From positions 1,364,001 through 1,428,000 of the forward strand of contig NZ_PTRA01000001.1 of assembly GCF_002943425.1 (NCBI RefSeq): a stretch of 64,000 bases of DNA, given 5' to 3'. Made by a program: the position numbers and the translations under genes. The notes below the pieces were generated by a model. That model worked only from the letters and a program-made list of their open reading frames with translations. It did not search any database and was not told where the DNA came from. This stretch comes from Siphonobacter curvatus (GTDB lineage: Bacteria > Bacteroidota > Bacteroidia > Cytophagales > Spirosomataceae). Shown piece after piece: positions 52,911 to 61,258 of the stretch. The number at the start of each line of letters is the position of its first letter. The stretch's first letter is position 1.

Positions 52911-53140
52911 CCTTTTCAGCCATTAAAACGCTGGTACAGTCTGGCTGGGTTGGAATCATTAGTTTTTCAGACCTGGAGGCTGGGAAAACTACACTCAATG
53001 AGAGAATAGCTCACTACCAGCAGCAGCCTAAGCCCTTGATGGATTACCAGGCTAAAGAGCTGGATCTGTTTATACGAATCCTTAGCGACGTACAACTGGA
53101 ACTCGACGCCCGTAACCCGTTTCTTCAATCCTGGCACTAA
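52907..53140 (+). CDS. Hypothetical 77-aa protein
   Basis: Predominantly helical and soluble (TLNERIAHYQQQPKPL, then AKELDLFIRILSDVQLELDA). It sits between the 64-aa gene (4-bp overlap) and the primase-helicase gene (23-bp gap), so a replication or regulatory accessory role is possible. No family was recognised. Confidence 0.6.
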   Translation: MTFSAIKTLVQSGWVGIISFSDLEAGKTTLNERIAHYQQQPKPLMDYQAKELDLFIRILSDVQLELDARNPFLQSWH

Positions 53141-53163
53141 GCCCGCCATTACCGCAATTATCT

Positions 53164-55911
53164 ATGAATTTCTCTTTTTACCAGGGCGGGATTACTAACC
53201 GATTTCCAACGAGTAATATTACTCTAGCCGATCTAGCCGCCCTAATCACTAGCGACCGTTACAAAGTAGTCGTATTAAGACTCCAGGCTGAGCAAATCGA
53301 AAAAAATCAGAAGGAGATTAAGAAAACTATCGACTACGTTACGCCAGGCGGTACTTTCCACCCGTACCGGCAGGCTGACCACTGCCAAGAGCGGAGCGGG
53401 CTAATGGTTATCGACCTGGACGACGTCGAGAACTTGTACGAGACTAAAATCCAGCTCGAACAAGACCCTTACGCCCGGATGATCTTCGTATCTCCCAGCG
53501 GCACCGGCTTAAAGGTTCTGGTGGCCATAGAAACCGCAAATGAGCATAAGGATTATTTCAATGACCTGAGTTTTTATTTCCAACGTGAGTATAACCTGAA
53601 GCCTGATAGTTCCGGCTCGGATATTTCAAGGGCTTGTTACCTTTCGCATGATCCCGATCTGTACTACAACGAGGGGTCCCAGGTATGGAAATACAGAGGG
53701 CTGAAACCCCCAAAGGAAAAAACTAAAAATTTAGTTTCCACGGAAAATAAAAAACGTTCCACGACTAAAGCCAACCTCAAACAAATCCGGGCTCTAGTAG
53801 AGGTTATCGAGGCCAACGGGTTAGACATTACGACCGACTACGGCAAGGAATGGTTACTCATTGCCTTCAGTATGTCTACCCTGGGTGAAGAGGGCCGGGA
53901 ACTCTTTCACCGGGTTAGTAAACAGAATCCGAGCTACGACGAAAAGGAGACAGACGCCAAATTCGACAACGCCCTGGAGAAATCCCGTTTTACAAATCCA
54001 GCTAAGTTTTTCAGCATTTGCCAGGACTATGGCCTGGACATTACCCTGGGCAAAGGAAAGAAAGCCAAAGCAGATGGCGAAAACGCGACAGAAGCCGCTA
54101 CAGAGGACGAAAAGCAGGACGACCAGCCAGCAGGAGAGAAGCCCCAACTCGTTGTCAAGGAACGGCCCCGCCGCATATCGACGGCCCTTTCTTCCGTATT
54201 CTACGACCAGGACGAAATGACCATTCTCGTACGATCTGGGAAAACCCTGGTAACGTGTTGCGATGGCTATTTCTTCTTTCTACGTTACGTTACGGAAGAC
54301 GAGCAGGAAAACGTATCTTGGATTATTGAATTTCAGCAGTTGCACACCGACCAAAATTTCACGCTGGAACTGACCAACAAGGAATTTTTATCTCCGGATT
54401 CGTTTGATGAAGCCATAGCCAGTCGTGGTCTGGCCCTGAATGCGGGCAAAGCTGAGCTGAAGCTGATACGTACCTATAATTTCCAGAAATGGGGCGTTAA
54501 GAAGGCTGTCAAGGTGATTCGTTTCGGCTACCATGAGCAAAGCAATACCTACTTTTTCTCTAACAAGGCGTTCAATGGTCAAATCATTGAACCAGACGAA
54601 AATAACATCATTCACACGAATGGGAAACACGTCGTATTGCCCAGTTTGAACGATGATCTGGACGACCGTTTTATTCTCACGCCGCCGCCTATATCATTTA
54701 ACCAATGGTACGAGCTGTACGTAAAAGCCTACCTCTGGGACAACGCTTTTTTACCCGTCTGTTTCTACCTGACGTCCCTCTTTCGGGACATTGCCCTGGC
54801 TCATAAAAAGATAGCTCCGCTTTTATATGTCTACGGTGTGGCCGGTACGGGTAAAAGTTCGGTTCTGCGGTCGCTAACCAACCTTTTCGGACGCGAACAA
54901 CCCGAAATCAACCTGAAGGCCGACAACACCGACGCGGTGGTTCCTAAAATGCTTTCCATCGTCTCCAACGGTCTGGTACAGTTCGACGAAATGACGGACG
55001 ACAGTAAGTTTCAGGGAATGTTCCAGGCTTCGTATGACAACATTGGCCGGATGCGTACACCGGATAATGCCAGGGGAAAACTCGACTTTGAAAGTATTGA
55101 TGTTAAGTCAATGATTATGCTCACGGCCAACCATATGCCGAAGTACCAACCCTTCCTTGAGCGGTGTCTTTTTATGATTAATAACAATAAAAAGAAGACC
55201 GAAGACCAGCGTAAAAACTGGGAGATACTCCAGGACTTAGGCAAAGGCGGTTTAGCTGGGATTTCGGTTGAATTATTGCACCATCGGGAGCTAATTAAGG
55301 CCGAGTACTCAAAGGCATATAACACGCTGTTACGCAAGTTTAAAAGCCTTTTCCCAGGTGGTGAAATCTATGAGCGAAACTTCAACAACGTAACGCAATT
55401 ACTAACGGTTGCTTATATACTTAAGGTAAACGGGAAAATTGATTTAGGCATGGAAGAATGCGACGAACCGGACGTATTAGATGCCTTTGCTCAGATTGCC
55501 TACCAACAAATCATATTCCAACATCGGATTTTGAGCGAGAAATCGGCCCTCTCTGAATTTGTTGAAATGATTCAGTGGCTCTACGACAATAACAAAATCT
55601 ACGAGGGTGTGCATTTCCGGTTTGATGGGCCAAATGTAATGTTCCGTTTTTCTTCGATTTATACAAGTTTCAAGCAACAGTATTATTTCCAATATCAACA
55701 ACCGGCACCAACAAAGGACGCTATCGAGGAAGAAATCATACAGTTTGAAACGCCTGCACCAAGAGAGGAAATTTTCAAAGGTATCCGTTTTCGTGACCCC
55801 GACAACCCGGAAGAGCAAAAGCTGAAAGACAAGGTAAATCATTCATGTGTAATGACTTACACCAGACTACAGGAGCGGTACGGCCTAGACTTAATGGCAA
55901 AACGAACGTAG
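53164..55911 (+). CDS. Primase-helicase-like replication protein (BT4734/VirE-N, PriCT-like, SF3-like ATPase)
   Basis: The 915-residue protein has a BT4734-like/VirE N-terminal domain (about 30-190: FHPYRQADHCQERSGLMVIDLDDV, then MIFVSPSGTGLKVLVAI), a primase C-terminal-like helical domain (about 205-290: DYGKEWLLIAFSMSTLGEEGRELFHRVSK), a charged linker (about 295-345), and an ATPase domain with Walker A GVAGTGKSS at Lys564 followed by QFDEMTDDSKF as probable Walker B. This layout is found in replication proteins of Bacteroidetes phages and integrative elements. It probably opens the origin and primes synthesis. The repeat-rich spacer right after it may be its binding site. Confidence 0.82.
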   Translation: MNFSFYQGGITNRFPTSNITLADLAALITSDRYKVVVLRLQAEQIEKNQKEIKKTIDYVTPGGTFHPYRQADHCQERSGLMVIDLDDVENLYETKIQLEQDPYARMIFVSPSGTGLKVLVAIETANEHKDYFNDLSFYFQREYNLKPDSSGSDISRACYLSHDPDLYYNEGSQVWKYRGLKPPKEKTKNLVSTENKKRSTTKANLKQIRALVEVIEANGLDITTDYGKEWLLIAFSMSTLGEEGRELFHRVSKQNPSYDEKETDAKFDNALEKSRFTNPAKFFSICQDYGLDITLGKGKKAKADGENATEAATEDEKQDDQPAGEKPQLVVKERPRRISTALSSVFYDQDEMTILVRSGKTLVTCCDGYFFFLRYVTEDEQENVSWIIEFQQLHTDQNFTLELTNKEFLSPDSFDEAIASRGLALNAGKAELKLIRTYNFQKWGVKKAVKVIRFGYHEQSNTYFFSNKAFNGQIIEPDENNIIHTNGKHVVLPSLNDDLDDRFILTPPPISFNQWYELYVKAYLWDNAFLPVCFYLTSLFRDIALAHKKIAPLLYVYGVAGTGKSSVLRSLTNLFGREQPEINLKADNTDAVVPKMLSIVSNGLVQFDEMTDDSKFQGMFQASYDNIGRMRTPDNARGKLDFESIDVKSMIMLTANHMPKYQPFLERCLFMINNNKKKTEDQRKNWEILQDLGKGGLAGISVELLHHRELIKAEYSKAYNTLLRKFKSLFPGGEIYERNFNNVTQLLTVAYILKVNGKIDLGMEECDEPDVLDAFAQIAYQQIIFQHRILSEKSALSEFVEMIQWLYDNNKIYEGVHFRFDGPNVMFRFSSIYTSFKQQYYFQYQQPAPTKDAIEEEIIQFETPAPREEIFKGIRFRDPDNPEEQKLKDKVNHSCVMTYTRLQERYGLDLMAKRT

Positions 55912-56172
55912 AAAAAAGTAAAATTCCCACTGAAAAAAACTGCAAAATCCTGACCACACACCACACTATACTATAACTATCTAATAATCAATATAATATA
56001 TAAATATATGTGTGGTTTTCGTGTGGTTTTGTGTGGTAAATGTGGTTTTTGTGGTTTTGGTGAACCACACGAAAACCACACGGTAAAACACTTAAATGTC
56101 TGATTGCTAGTAGTTTTTGTTCGTGTGGTCGTGTGGTCAGAAGACAACAGCATTTTTTTAGAAAACACTAAA
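55912..56172. other. Candidate replication origin: AT tract with GTGTGGT repeats
   Basis: At 55975-56009 there is a long run of A/T (ATAATCAATATAATATATAA). It is followed by GTGTGGTTTT-type units at about 56010, 56021, 56031, 56041 and 56051, and two GTGTGGTC units near 56123-56138. Inverted copies (ACCACAC) occur at 55953-55965 and 56065-56081. GTGTGGTTTTCGTGTGGTT (56010-56028) is exactly complementary to 56063-56081. Iterons beside an AT-rich unwinding region and a replication gene fit an origin, but this is inference. Confidence 0.5.
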
Positions 56173-56418
56173 ATGGACAATCCAGGAAAAACACAAACTC
56201 AAATCGAGCAGTACAGCCTCTGGGAAGACCCGAAAGGAAACACTTGGCTTGCTCTCTACCGATGGCGTACGGGCGGTTTTGGACCGTATACGCACTTGGA
56301 AATGGTCTGGTTAGAATCTCGTACCAATCACGTTTTTAAATACGCCGAAGTCGAGAATGCTATTGAAAAAGGCCAATTCCAGGCAGTTGAAAAAGTAAAT
56401 GTTTCAAATCCTTCATAA
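56173..56418 (+). CDS. Hypothetical 81-aa protein
   Basis: The start is set at ATG 56173 (MDNPGKTQTQIEQY), since upstream sequence is the repeat region. It is a small soluble protein, probably a compact beta fold (YSLWEDPKGNTWLALYRW, then LEMVWLESRTNHVFKYAEVENAI). It is co-directional with the replication genes and could be a single-domain accessory. No family was recognised. Confidence 0.6.
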   Translation: MDNPGKTQTQIEQYSLWEDPKGNTWLALYRWRTGGFGPYTHLEMVWLESRTNHVFKYAEVENAIEKGQFQAVEKVNVSNPS

Positions 56419-56454
56419 TCTCAATTTTTTATTTCCATTCAATTCTTTAAAAAC

Positions 56455-56838
56455 ATGATTTCAAACAACAACTCAGTAGTAGGTCAATTCTTAGGAGCCG
56501 GTAAAATTATAACGTCAGATAAGGGCTATAAAAGTCGCGTTTTTTGGATCAACTTGTCAGACGATCCAAGCCGCCCGAATCCTTGCGAATTTGAGCTAAG
56601 AAACGATAACGTTAGCCTAGTTAATGAACTCAAGAAAGACGAAACGTTGGAGGCTTCCTTTCGTTTGAATGGCTTCAAATGGGAGAAGGACGGACGCAGT
56701 GGAGTAATGACCCGTTTACAGGTCTATCGTATCACTAAAATCGACCGTACTCGTGTGCAGGCGGAAGCTGGCCAAGAGCCAGAGACGGGCTTCACGCTGA
56801 AGACTGAAGAAAACCAAACGGAAGACCTTCCCTTTTAA
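56455..56838 (+). CDS. SSB-like OB-fold protein (DUF3127-like)
   Basis: The 127-residue protein has a beta-rich core (VGQFLGAGKIITSDKGYKSRVFWINL, then EFELRNDNVSLVNELKKDETLEASF) and an acidic tail ending EENQTEDLPF. That tail resembles the C-terminal tip (DDLPF) by which single-stranded DNA-binding proteins recruit partners. An OB-fold protein that binds ssDNA for the element's replication is the best reading. It lies just after the primase region. Confidence 0.6.
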   Translation: MISNNNSVVGQFLGAGKIITSDKGYKSRVFWINLSDDPSRPNPCEFELRNDNVSLVNELKKDETLEASFRLNGFKWEKDGRSGVMTRLQVYRITKIDRTRVQAEAGQEPETGFTLKTEENQTEDLPF

Positions 56839-56845
56839 TTAACCT

Positions 56846-56992
56846 ATGCCCCGCTCGGTTGGGTGGGGCTGCCTTCAGCAAATGCAGACATTCCTTTTTA
56901 TCCTACTGGCTCTGGCCGTTTCGGTTGCATCCGGCTACCTGATTAAGCGGATTTTTCAAACAGCAGAGTTAATAAACGAGGGCAAGCTATGA
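56846..56992 (+). CDS. Small single-TM protein (36-48 aa)
   Basis: Two in-frame ATGs (56846 and 56882) are possible. From the second the protein reads MQTFLFILLALAVSVASGYL and ends INEGKL. It has one membrane helix and a polar tail, and its stop overlaps the next start (ATGA at 56989). Confidence 0.5.
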   Translation: MPRSVGWGCLQQMQTFLFILLALAVSVASGYLIKRIFQTAELINEGKL

Positions 56993-57129
56993 ACCTAATT
57001 ACCCGTATGGTAGGCATAACCTTGGGCCTGTCGATTTGGCTCCCTGCCGCCCTGTTATGCTCGTTTTTCGTTGTACTCGATTTCCTTTTTTCACTTGATA
57101 AATACATATCTCAATGGTTTCCGAACTGA
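56989..57129 (+). CDS. Small membrane protein (46 aa)
   Basis: It contains MVGITLGLSIWLPAALLCSF then FVVLDFLFSL, so one or two short helices. It overlaps the preceding gene by 4 bp and the following gene by 16 bp. Confidence 0.5.
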   Translation: MNLITRMVGITLGLSIWLPAALLCSFFVVLDFLFSLDKYISQWFPN

Positions 57130-57449
57130 TTCAAGCCAACGCAAAAGAAAAAGCCCTGGTGGCTTATCTCAATTACATGGTAGCTATGCAGTTGATAGCT
57201 GATAGTGGGTTTAAAACGAGAGTTCAGGAGGAAGCCCAAAACCGACTCAATAAGGTTTTGACAGGCTTAGACCCGGAAGCTCGCAAGCCGTTGTATTTGG
57301 CTCGTGACATAATGCAAAAATTGGGGCTAAAACTGGTAAGATGTCAGAACATTGACGCTCTGGAGCAATCCCTGAGCTATGCTGAAAGTCTACTCGAAGG
57401 GGAGGTTATGATTGCCAAGGCAGACGACACCCTAACGAAAAACGTCTAA
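57114..57449 (+). CDS. Hypothetical 111-aa helical protein
   Basis: A soluble, almost entirely helical protein (LIQANAKEKALVAYLNYMVAM, then FKTRVQEEAQNRLNKVL). It overlaps both neighbours (16 bp and 1 bp), so it belongs to the same transcript as the HNH gene. No family was recognised; a helical DNA-binding or scaffold role is only a guess. Confidence 0.6.
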   Translation: MVSELIQANAKEKALVAYLNYMVAMQLIADSGFKTRVQEEAQNRLNKVLTGLDPEARKPLYLARDIMQKLGLKLVRCQNIDALEQSLSYAESLLEGEVMIAKADDTLTKNV

Positions 57450-57850
57450 TGCCCTTCGAGCCTGAAAAGTACCACAGGAAATGGACGCTCATTACGCGAC
57501 TGGTACGAAAACGGGCGGGTAATTGCTGCGAGATCTGCGGTGTAAAAAATGATCGATTTGTAGTACGTGGAAAGGGCAGGCAGAAAGGAACCTACCGAGA
57601 CGCTACCGGCTGCGAAATACTCCAGTACCAGCTCCTACGCCTGGAGGGGTTGGGTTACTGGAAGGCGGTTAAAAAAGTGGGAATGGTTCGGGTAGTACTA
57701 ACCGTTTCCCACTTGGACCGAAATCGGCAAAATAACAGGTTTCACAACCTAAAGGCCATGTGCCAGTATTGCCATTTAAACTACGACCGGGCAGTAAACA
57801 ACTGGTTGAAAAATTACGGTAAAAACGAATCCACTCTTTCAATCTTTTAA
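57449..57850 (+). CDS. HNH endonuclease-like protein
   Basis: The 133-residue protein has a Cys pair (CCEIC), then VLTVSHLDRNRQNNRFHNLKAMCQYCHLNYDR. The latter gives H, N, N and a second CxxCH, the pattern of zinc-containing HNH nucleases. Phage HNH proteins often assist terminase cleavage or act in homing. Start codon overlaps the previous stop by one base. The gene end lies in the hairpin at 57833-57869. Confidence 0.72.
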   Translation: MPFEPEKYHRKWTLITRLVRKRAGNCCEICGVKNDRFVVRGKGRQKGTYRDATGCEILQYQLLRLEGLGYWKAVKKVGMVRVVLTVSHLDRNRQNNRFHNLKAMCQYCHLNYDRAVNNWLKNYGKNESTLSIF

Positions 57851-57869
57851 TAAAAAAGATTGAAAGAGT
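57833..57869. terminator. Hairpin at the end of the HNH gene, shared by the convergent cargo gene
   Basis: ACTCTTTCAATCTTTT and its exact complement form a 16-bp stem with a 5-nt loop. It overlaps the last codons of the HNH gene and lies 17 bp beyond the stop of the convergent gene. Confidence 0.75.
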
Positions 57870-57885
57870 ATAAGTAAATATCTAT

Positions 57886-59703
57886 TTATTGTTTTACGAA
57901 TTTCCGGAAAGCTGTAATTGCTTGAAATAGAAAAAAAGAAAGAAGACCTTTGTGGAAGAATTCTATAATATTAACTAGAATCCCATTTTCGAAATTGTTT
58001 TTAAATATATCTAATTTATAAAGTGGATTTAACATTGTGATGTAATTTTTAAAATTATTGCCAAAGTTTCTTTCTATTGAGTTTTTGTCTAATTTACTGA
58101 ATATATAGCTTATATTGAAGTTGTAATAGCCTGTAATAATGATTAAAAACCAAAAAATTAATGTTAAACATAGTATATATATGCATGGTTTTATCCAGCT
58201 TTGTCCATAGTTGTTAAGGGAATTTGAGAACATTATTATTTTATCTTCTAAATTTGATTCTGAGCATTCTAATTCATTCTTAAAATTTTCCATTTCAAGT
58301 TCTAGGAATTTTAAGGATTGTATTCTGTCTAATTGTTTTTCGGAGGCGTACTTCAATTGTCTGTATACTTCTCTTTTATTTTTAAACTCTTCATCTATGG
58401 TATTGTAATCAGTAATTAATTGTTCTTTTTTAAACCAAGTAACATTTATTGCAATGATTTCATTTATTATACTGTTTACTATTTTTACATGTTTTAGTAG
58501 AGCGAAGTTTAAGCTGAAAAATTGCGTTTGGCCTAATGAAGAATTGATTATTCTAACCTCACTATCAAGTAAGGGTTGGCAGGCAATAATTTGGAATTTA
58601 TTGAAATTGAAAAAGCTATTTAATTCTAGTGTACTGAATTGTATGTTCCTTAATAGAAAATAACATGATAAGTTATCCCCATTTATAGAGACACTATTAC
58701 AGCGTAAATATGATAAGTTTAGCTGACCTTTGAGGTTAGGGGATGATTGAATTTCAATTTTATTTATTTTAAATAATATATCAGAAAAAGTCATCCCATG
58801 TATATATATGCTTTCTTCTATATTGCATTTGCTTATATTTAACTCTTTCAGTTCAATGTAATCGTATTTTTTAAATCCTTGCCAAGTAGAGAGTTTTTCC
58901 CAATTTTTGATCAATAGAAATAAGTTTTTAGATATAGTAAAGTTAGCGAAGGTGCTATGATTGATCGTGAAAGAAGCTGATAGGAAATTTTCTTCTCTAT
59001 TTAGATTAAGTAAAGATATTTTTCCATCTTCCATTATTTTGCTTCTAACTATTGAAAGGCGATCGGTTATTACACATTGTTCTGTAAATAAATTTTTCTT
59101 TATGGAGCTTGATAGTATATGTAACTTTGTTATTAATGAAGATGAAATATTTACATTGTCTTCAAAATCTGTTTCTGAAAATTTTATTTCACTATTAACG
59201 TTTCCTATTAGAATGCGTTTTTGTATTTTGCTTTTTGTGATGTCTAAGCCAAATCTAGGAATAAATGCGTCTGTGATTTCTATAAAATCGACATTGCAAT
59301 TTTCAATATTGATTCCTCTAAATAATAAAAAGCTTTTTCTAATACGTAATTTGGGATCTCCTTCTATGACTCCCTTCATTTTTATGGAATTTATATTTTT
59401 GCAATCTAAGAAAGAGATTGAGTACGGTTTTGAGTCTAAAATATGAGTTGGGTCATTAAAGTTGCAGTCAATTGTAATGAATTGCTCTTCGAATACACAT
59501 TCTTTAAATATAAGAATTGTATTGAAATTGCACCTTGATAATTTAAAATCCCTTTTAAAAATACAGTTGTTGAATGTTATCTTTGGATATGAGAATTTTT
59601 TTTCTAAGAGTTCTAAGGTTTCATAGAAAGTATCTTCGGAAAATTCGAGAGGACTTAAATTACTGCCAATAGCAAGTATTTTATTAAAATCTTCGTTGCT
59701 CAT
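57886..59703 (-). CDS. Large AT-rich beta-helix/pentapeptide-like protein with C-terminal membrane segments
   Basis: From ATG 59703 the protein is 605 residues; an earlier in-frame TTG is less likely. About residues 40-430 are regular beta strands with Phe/Ile/Asn/Cys repeats (FNNCIFKRDFKLSRCNF, FKECVFEEQF), as in pentapeptide-repeat or similar right-handed helices. A charged helical region follows (EEFKNKREVYRQLKYASEKQLDRIQSLKFLELEMENFKNEL), then NNYGQSWIKP, and two membrane segments (ILCLTLIFWFLIIITGYY and the C-terminal LLSFFLFQAI). It is the only inverted, very AT-rich gene of the region, so it was probably gained separately. Function is unknown; a defence or effector role is possible. 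Confidence 0.72.
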   Translation of the reverse strand: MSNEDFNKILAIGSNLSPLEFSEDTFYETLELLEKKFSYPKITFNNCIFKRDFKLSRCNFNTILIFKECVFEEQFITIDCNFNDPTHILDSKPYSISFLDCKNINSIKMKGVIEGDPKLRIRKSFLLFRGINIENCNVDFIEITDAFIPRFGLDITKSKIQKRILIGNVNSEIKFSETDFEDNVNISSSLITKLHILSSSIKKNLFTEQCVITDRLSIVRSKIMEDGKISLLNLNREENFLSASFTINHSTFANFTISKNLFLLIKNWEKLSTWQGFKKYDYIELKELNISKCNIEESIYIHGMTFSDILFKINKIEIQSSPNLKGQLNLSYLRCNSVSINGDNLSCYFLLRNIQFSTLELNSFFNFNKFQIIACQPLLDSEVRIINSSLGQTQFFSLNFALLKHVKIVNSIINEIIAINVTWFKKEQLITDYNTIDEEFKNKREVYRQLKYASEKQLDRIQSLKFLELEMENFKNELECSESNLEDKIIMFSNSLNNYGQSWIKPCIYILCLTLIFWFLIIITGYYNFNISYIFSKLDKNSIERNFGNNFKNYITMLNPLYKLDIFKNNFENGILVNIIEFFHKGLLSFFLFQAITAFRKFVKQ

Positions 59704-59741
59704 AACCAATAGTTTGTATTTTTGTTTGTAACAATATATAA

Positions 59742-59981
59742 ATAGTTAAGTGTTTCCCTTTTTATCCAGAATACGCACCTAACCGATACGCCACGCATTT
59801 GGATGAGAAGACAGGAAAGAAAGTGAACTCTACGCTAGACGTGGTCAGGTATTTGAAAGAAAAGCACGCCACCGGCCAGCTCTTTGAAACTGAGAAAAAT
59901 GTAGACCGGCGTTGTAATTTTACAGTATTTGCTAGTAATTTACGGCCTCTGATTAAATTATTTGATGTAATCCATTTTTAA
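59742..59981 (+). pseudogene. Possible gene remnant beside the cargo gene
   Basis: The frame opens without an ATG and reads FYPEYAPNRYATHLDEKTGK then STLDVVRYLKEKHATGQLFE before continuing into less protein-like sequence. The first part has codon use like the element's genes. It may be the remainder of a gene cut when the AT-rich cargo entered. It could also be random. Confidence 0.35.
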
Positions 59982-59997
59982 CTCTCACATTTCGCTT

Positions 59998-60225
59998 ATG
60001 AAATTTTTATTGTTTGATGCAGTGGATGGCACAGCGGATAAAAATCCACTGCATATAGAATTAGGTTCCATTGCTAGTTATCAGTACCTAAATGGTTCCC
60101 AGTCAACAATTACACTAAAAGGAGGGAATAGTTTTAAGGTAAAAGCCAGCCATACGGAAATAACGGGCAAAATAATGGTAGCTCTGCGAACTAGTGTGCC
60201 AGAAACTGAGCTTAGACATTTTTAG
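59998..60225 (+). CDS. Hypothetical 75-aa protein
   Basis: A small soluble protein with alternating strands (LHIELGSIASYQYLNGSQST, then ITLKGGNSFKVKASHTEITGKI). The shape resembles the compact DNA-binding LytTR-like domains, but this is weak. It ends 25 bp before a strong terminator, so it ends a transcript. Confidence 0.6.
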   Translation: MKFLLFDAVDGTADKNPLHIELGSIASYQYLNGSQSTITLKGGNSFKVKASHTEITGKIMVALRTSVPETELRHF

Positions 60226-60249
60226 CAAGCAGCAATACCTATAAAATCG

Positions 60250-60282
60250 AACGCCCGGCTCTTTAACAGCCGGGCGTTTTTT
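60250..60282 (+). terminator. Terminator A (AACGCCCGGCT hairpin)
   Basis: AACGCCCGGCT and AGCCGGGCGTT form the stem, followed by TTTTCG. The stretch GGCGTTTTTTCGTCCTATC (60273-60291) is repeated exactly in the second terminator. Confidence 0.85.
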
Positions 60283-60344
60283 CGTCCTATCAGCGGCCAG
60301 GCAAAGAGCTGAGTTTTGCAACGAATCAAAACACAACTTTTTCC

Positions 60345-60566
60345 ATGGCAAAATCTGAAAGTAGTTCACAAGCTCAAGGCGTCGGCTTCTTTGGTCTTCT
60401 CTTTCTTGTATTTCTAGTGCTGAAACTTTTAAAAGTTATCACCTGGAGCTGGTGGTGGGTGACGGCTCCGCTTTGGGGTGGCTTCGCCTTCGCAATCGTG
60501 GCCTTAATTATTTTCTTAATTGGTTACTTCATCAAAATTCTCATCGAAAGTAAACGTTCGAAGTAA
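60345..60566 (+). CDS. Small two-TM protein of the transmembrane Fragile-X-F type
   Basis: The 73-residue protein has two helices (VGFFGLLFLVFLVLKLLKVI and GGFAFAIVALIIFLIGYFI) around the tryptophan-rich turn WSWWWVTAPLW, typical of short phage proteins annotated as transmembrane Fragile-X-F. Function is unknown; a holin-like role cannot be excluded. Its stop overlaps the next start by one base. Confidence 0.65.
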   Translation: MAKSESSSQAQGVGFFGLLFLVFLVLKLLKVITWSWWWVTAPLWGGFAFAIVALIIFLIGYFIKILIESKRSK

Positions 60567-60763
60567 TGAAACTAATGAGAAGGCTACTAGGAATTCCAGG
60601 ATCTGGCTACTATCCAAACATCGAACGTAGAAACCGCGTGAATGCTCTGAAAATTGCTCTGTTAACGGAAGTTATCAAAGCTAACAGCAACAACCCGCAC
60701 CACTGGGACGAATGCCAAAATGCCAACGAGAAAATACTGGAGCTAATCGCTGAAATCCAGTAA
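60566..60763 (+). CDS. Hypothetical 65-aa protein
   Basis: A small basic helical protein (MRRLLGIPGSGYYPNIERRN, then ALKIALLTEVIKANSNNPHH). It overlaps the preceding gene by one base and is followed by terminator B. No family was recognised. Confidence 0.55.
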   Translation: MKLMRRLLGIPGSGYYPNIERRNRVNALKIALLTEVIKANSNNPHHWDECQNANEKILELIAEIQ

Positions 60764-60769
60764 ACCCCC

Positions 60770-60797
60770 AACGCCTGGTCACTGAATGCCAGGCGTT
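60770..60797 (+). terminator. Terminator B (AACGCCTGG hairpin)
   Basis: AACGCCTGG and CCAGGCGTT with a 10-nt loop, then TTTT. It shares 19 bases of tail (60792-60810) with terminator A. Confidence 0.85.
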
Positions 60798-60841
60798 TTT
60801 TCGTCCTATCCAGTGTAGTGTAGGGGCTCCACTTTTGAGCC

Positions 60842-61258
60842 ATGTTTCAGCTCCTAATCAAATCAGCACTCAACTACCTGCCCACCATCTGGCAATTCAT
60901 CAAAAGCAATAAAAGCCGCTTTCTCATTGAGGTGGCCGTAACCATCTTTTCAGCAGCTCTGGGCTACGGAATCAAGTACTTTTCAAACGATGCTACCCTG
61001 AAAGCCTGCCAGGACGAACGAACGGTACTACTCAGGGAAACTGCCGCCAAGTCCGCCGCCCTGGAGGCCGTTAAATACGCGGGCGTTATTGCCACTTTAC
61101 AAACTCAGTTAACCCAAGCCAATGATACGATTTTACTCCAGAAGCAAAAGGCAGCTAGTGACAGCATTAGCCGTATGTCTGAGCTTGAATCTATGCGGGC
61201 AATCATTAACTACCTCCGACAGTACCCAAGTGGTCCAGGATTTCGTACGCCACGCTAA
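60842..61258 (+). CDS. Single-TM coiled-coil protein, i-spanin-like
   Basis: The 138-residue protein has one membrane helix (FLIEVAVTIFSAALGYGIKYF) near residues 28-48. A helical coiled coil with AAKSAALEAVKYAGVIATLQTQ follows. It overlaps the next gene by 137 bp in another frame. A membrane anchor plus coiled coil overlapped by a second secreted gene is the layout of phage spanin pairs (Rz/Rz1), but no family was confirmed. Confidence 0.6.
   Translation: MFQLLIKSALNYLPTIWQFIKSNKSRFLIEVAVTIFSAALGYGIKYFSNDATLKACQDERTVLLRETAAKSAALEAVKYAGVIATLQTQLTQANDTILLQKQKAASDSISRMSELESMRAIINYLRQYPSGPGFRTPR

Noticed and set aside
56010-56081. CRISPR array in the GTGTGGT cluster
   Set aside because: Repeats are too short, spacers are not of uniform length, and no cas genes are near. 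An iteron-type cluster fits better.
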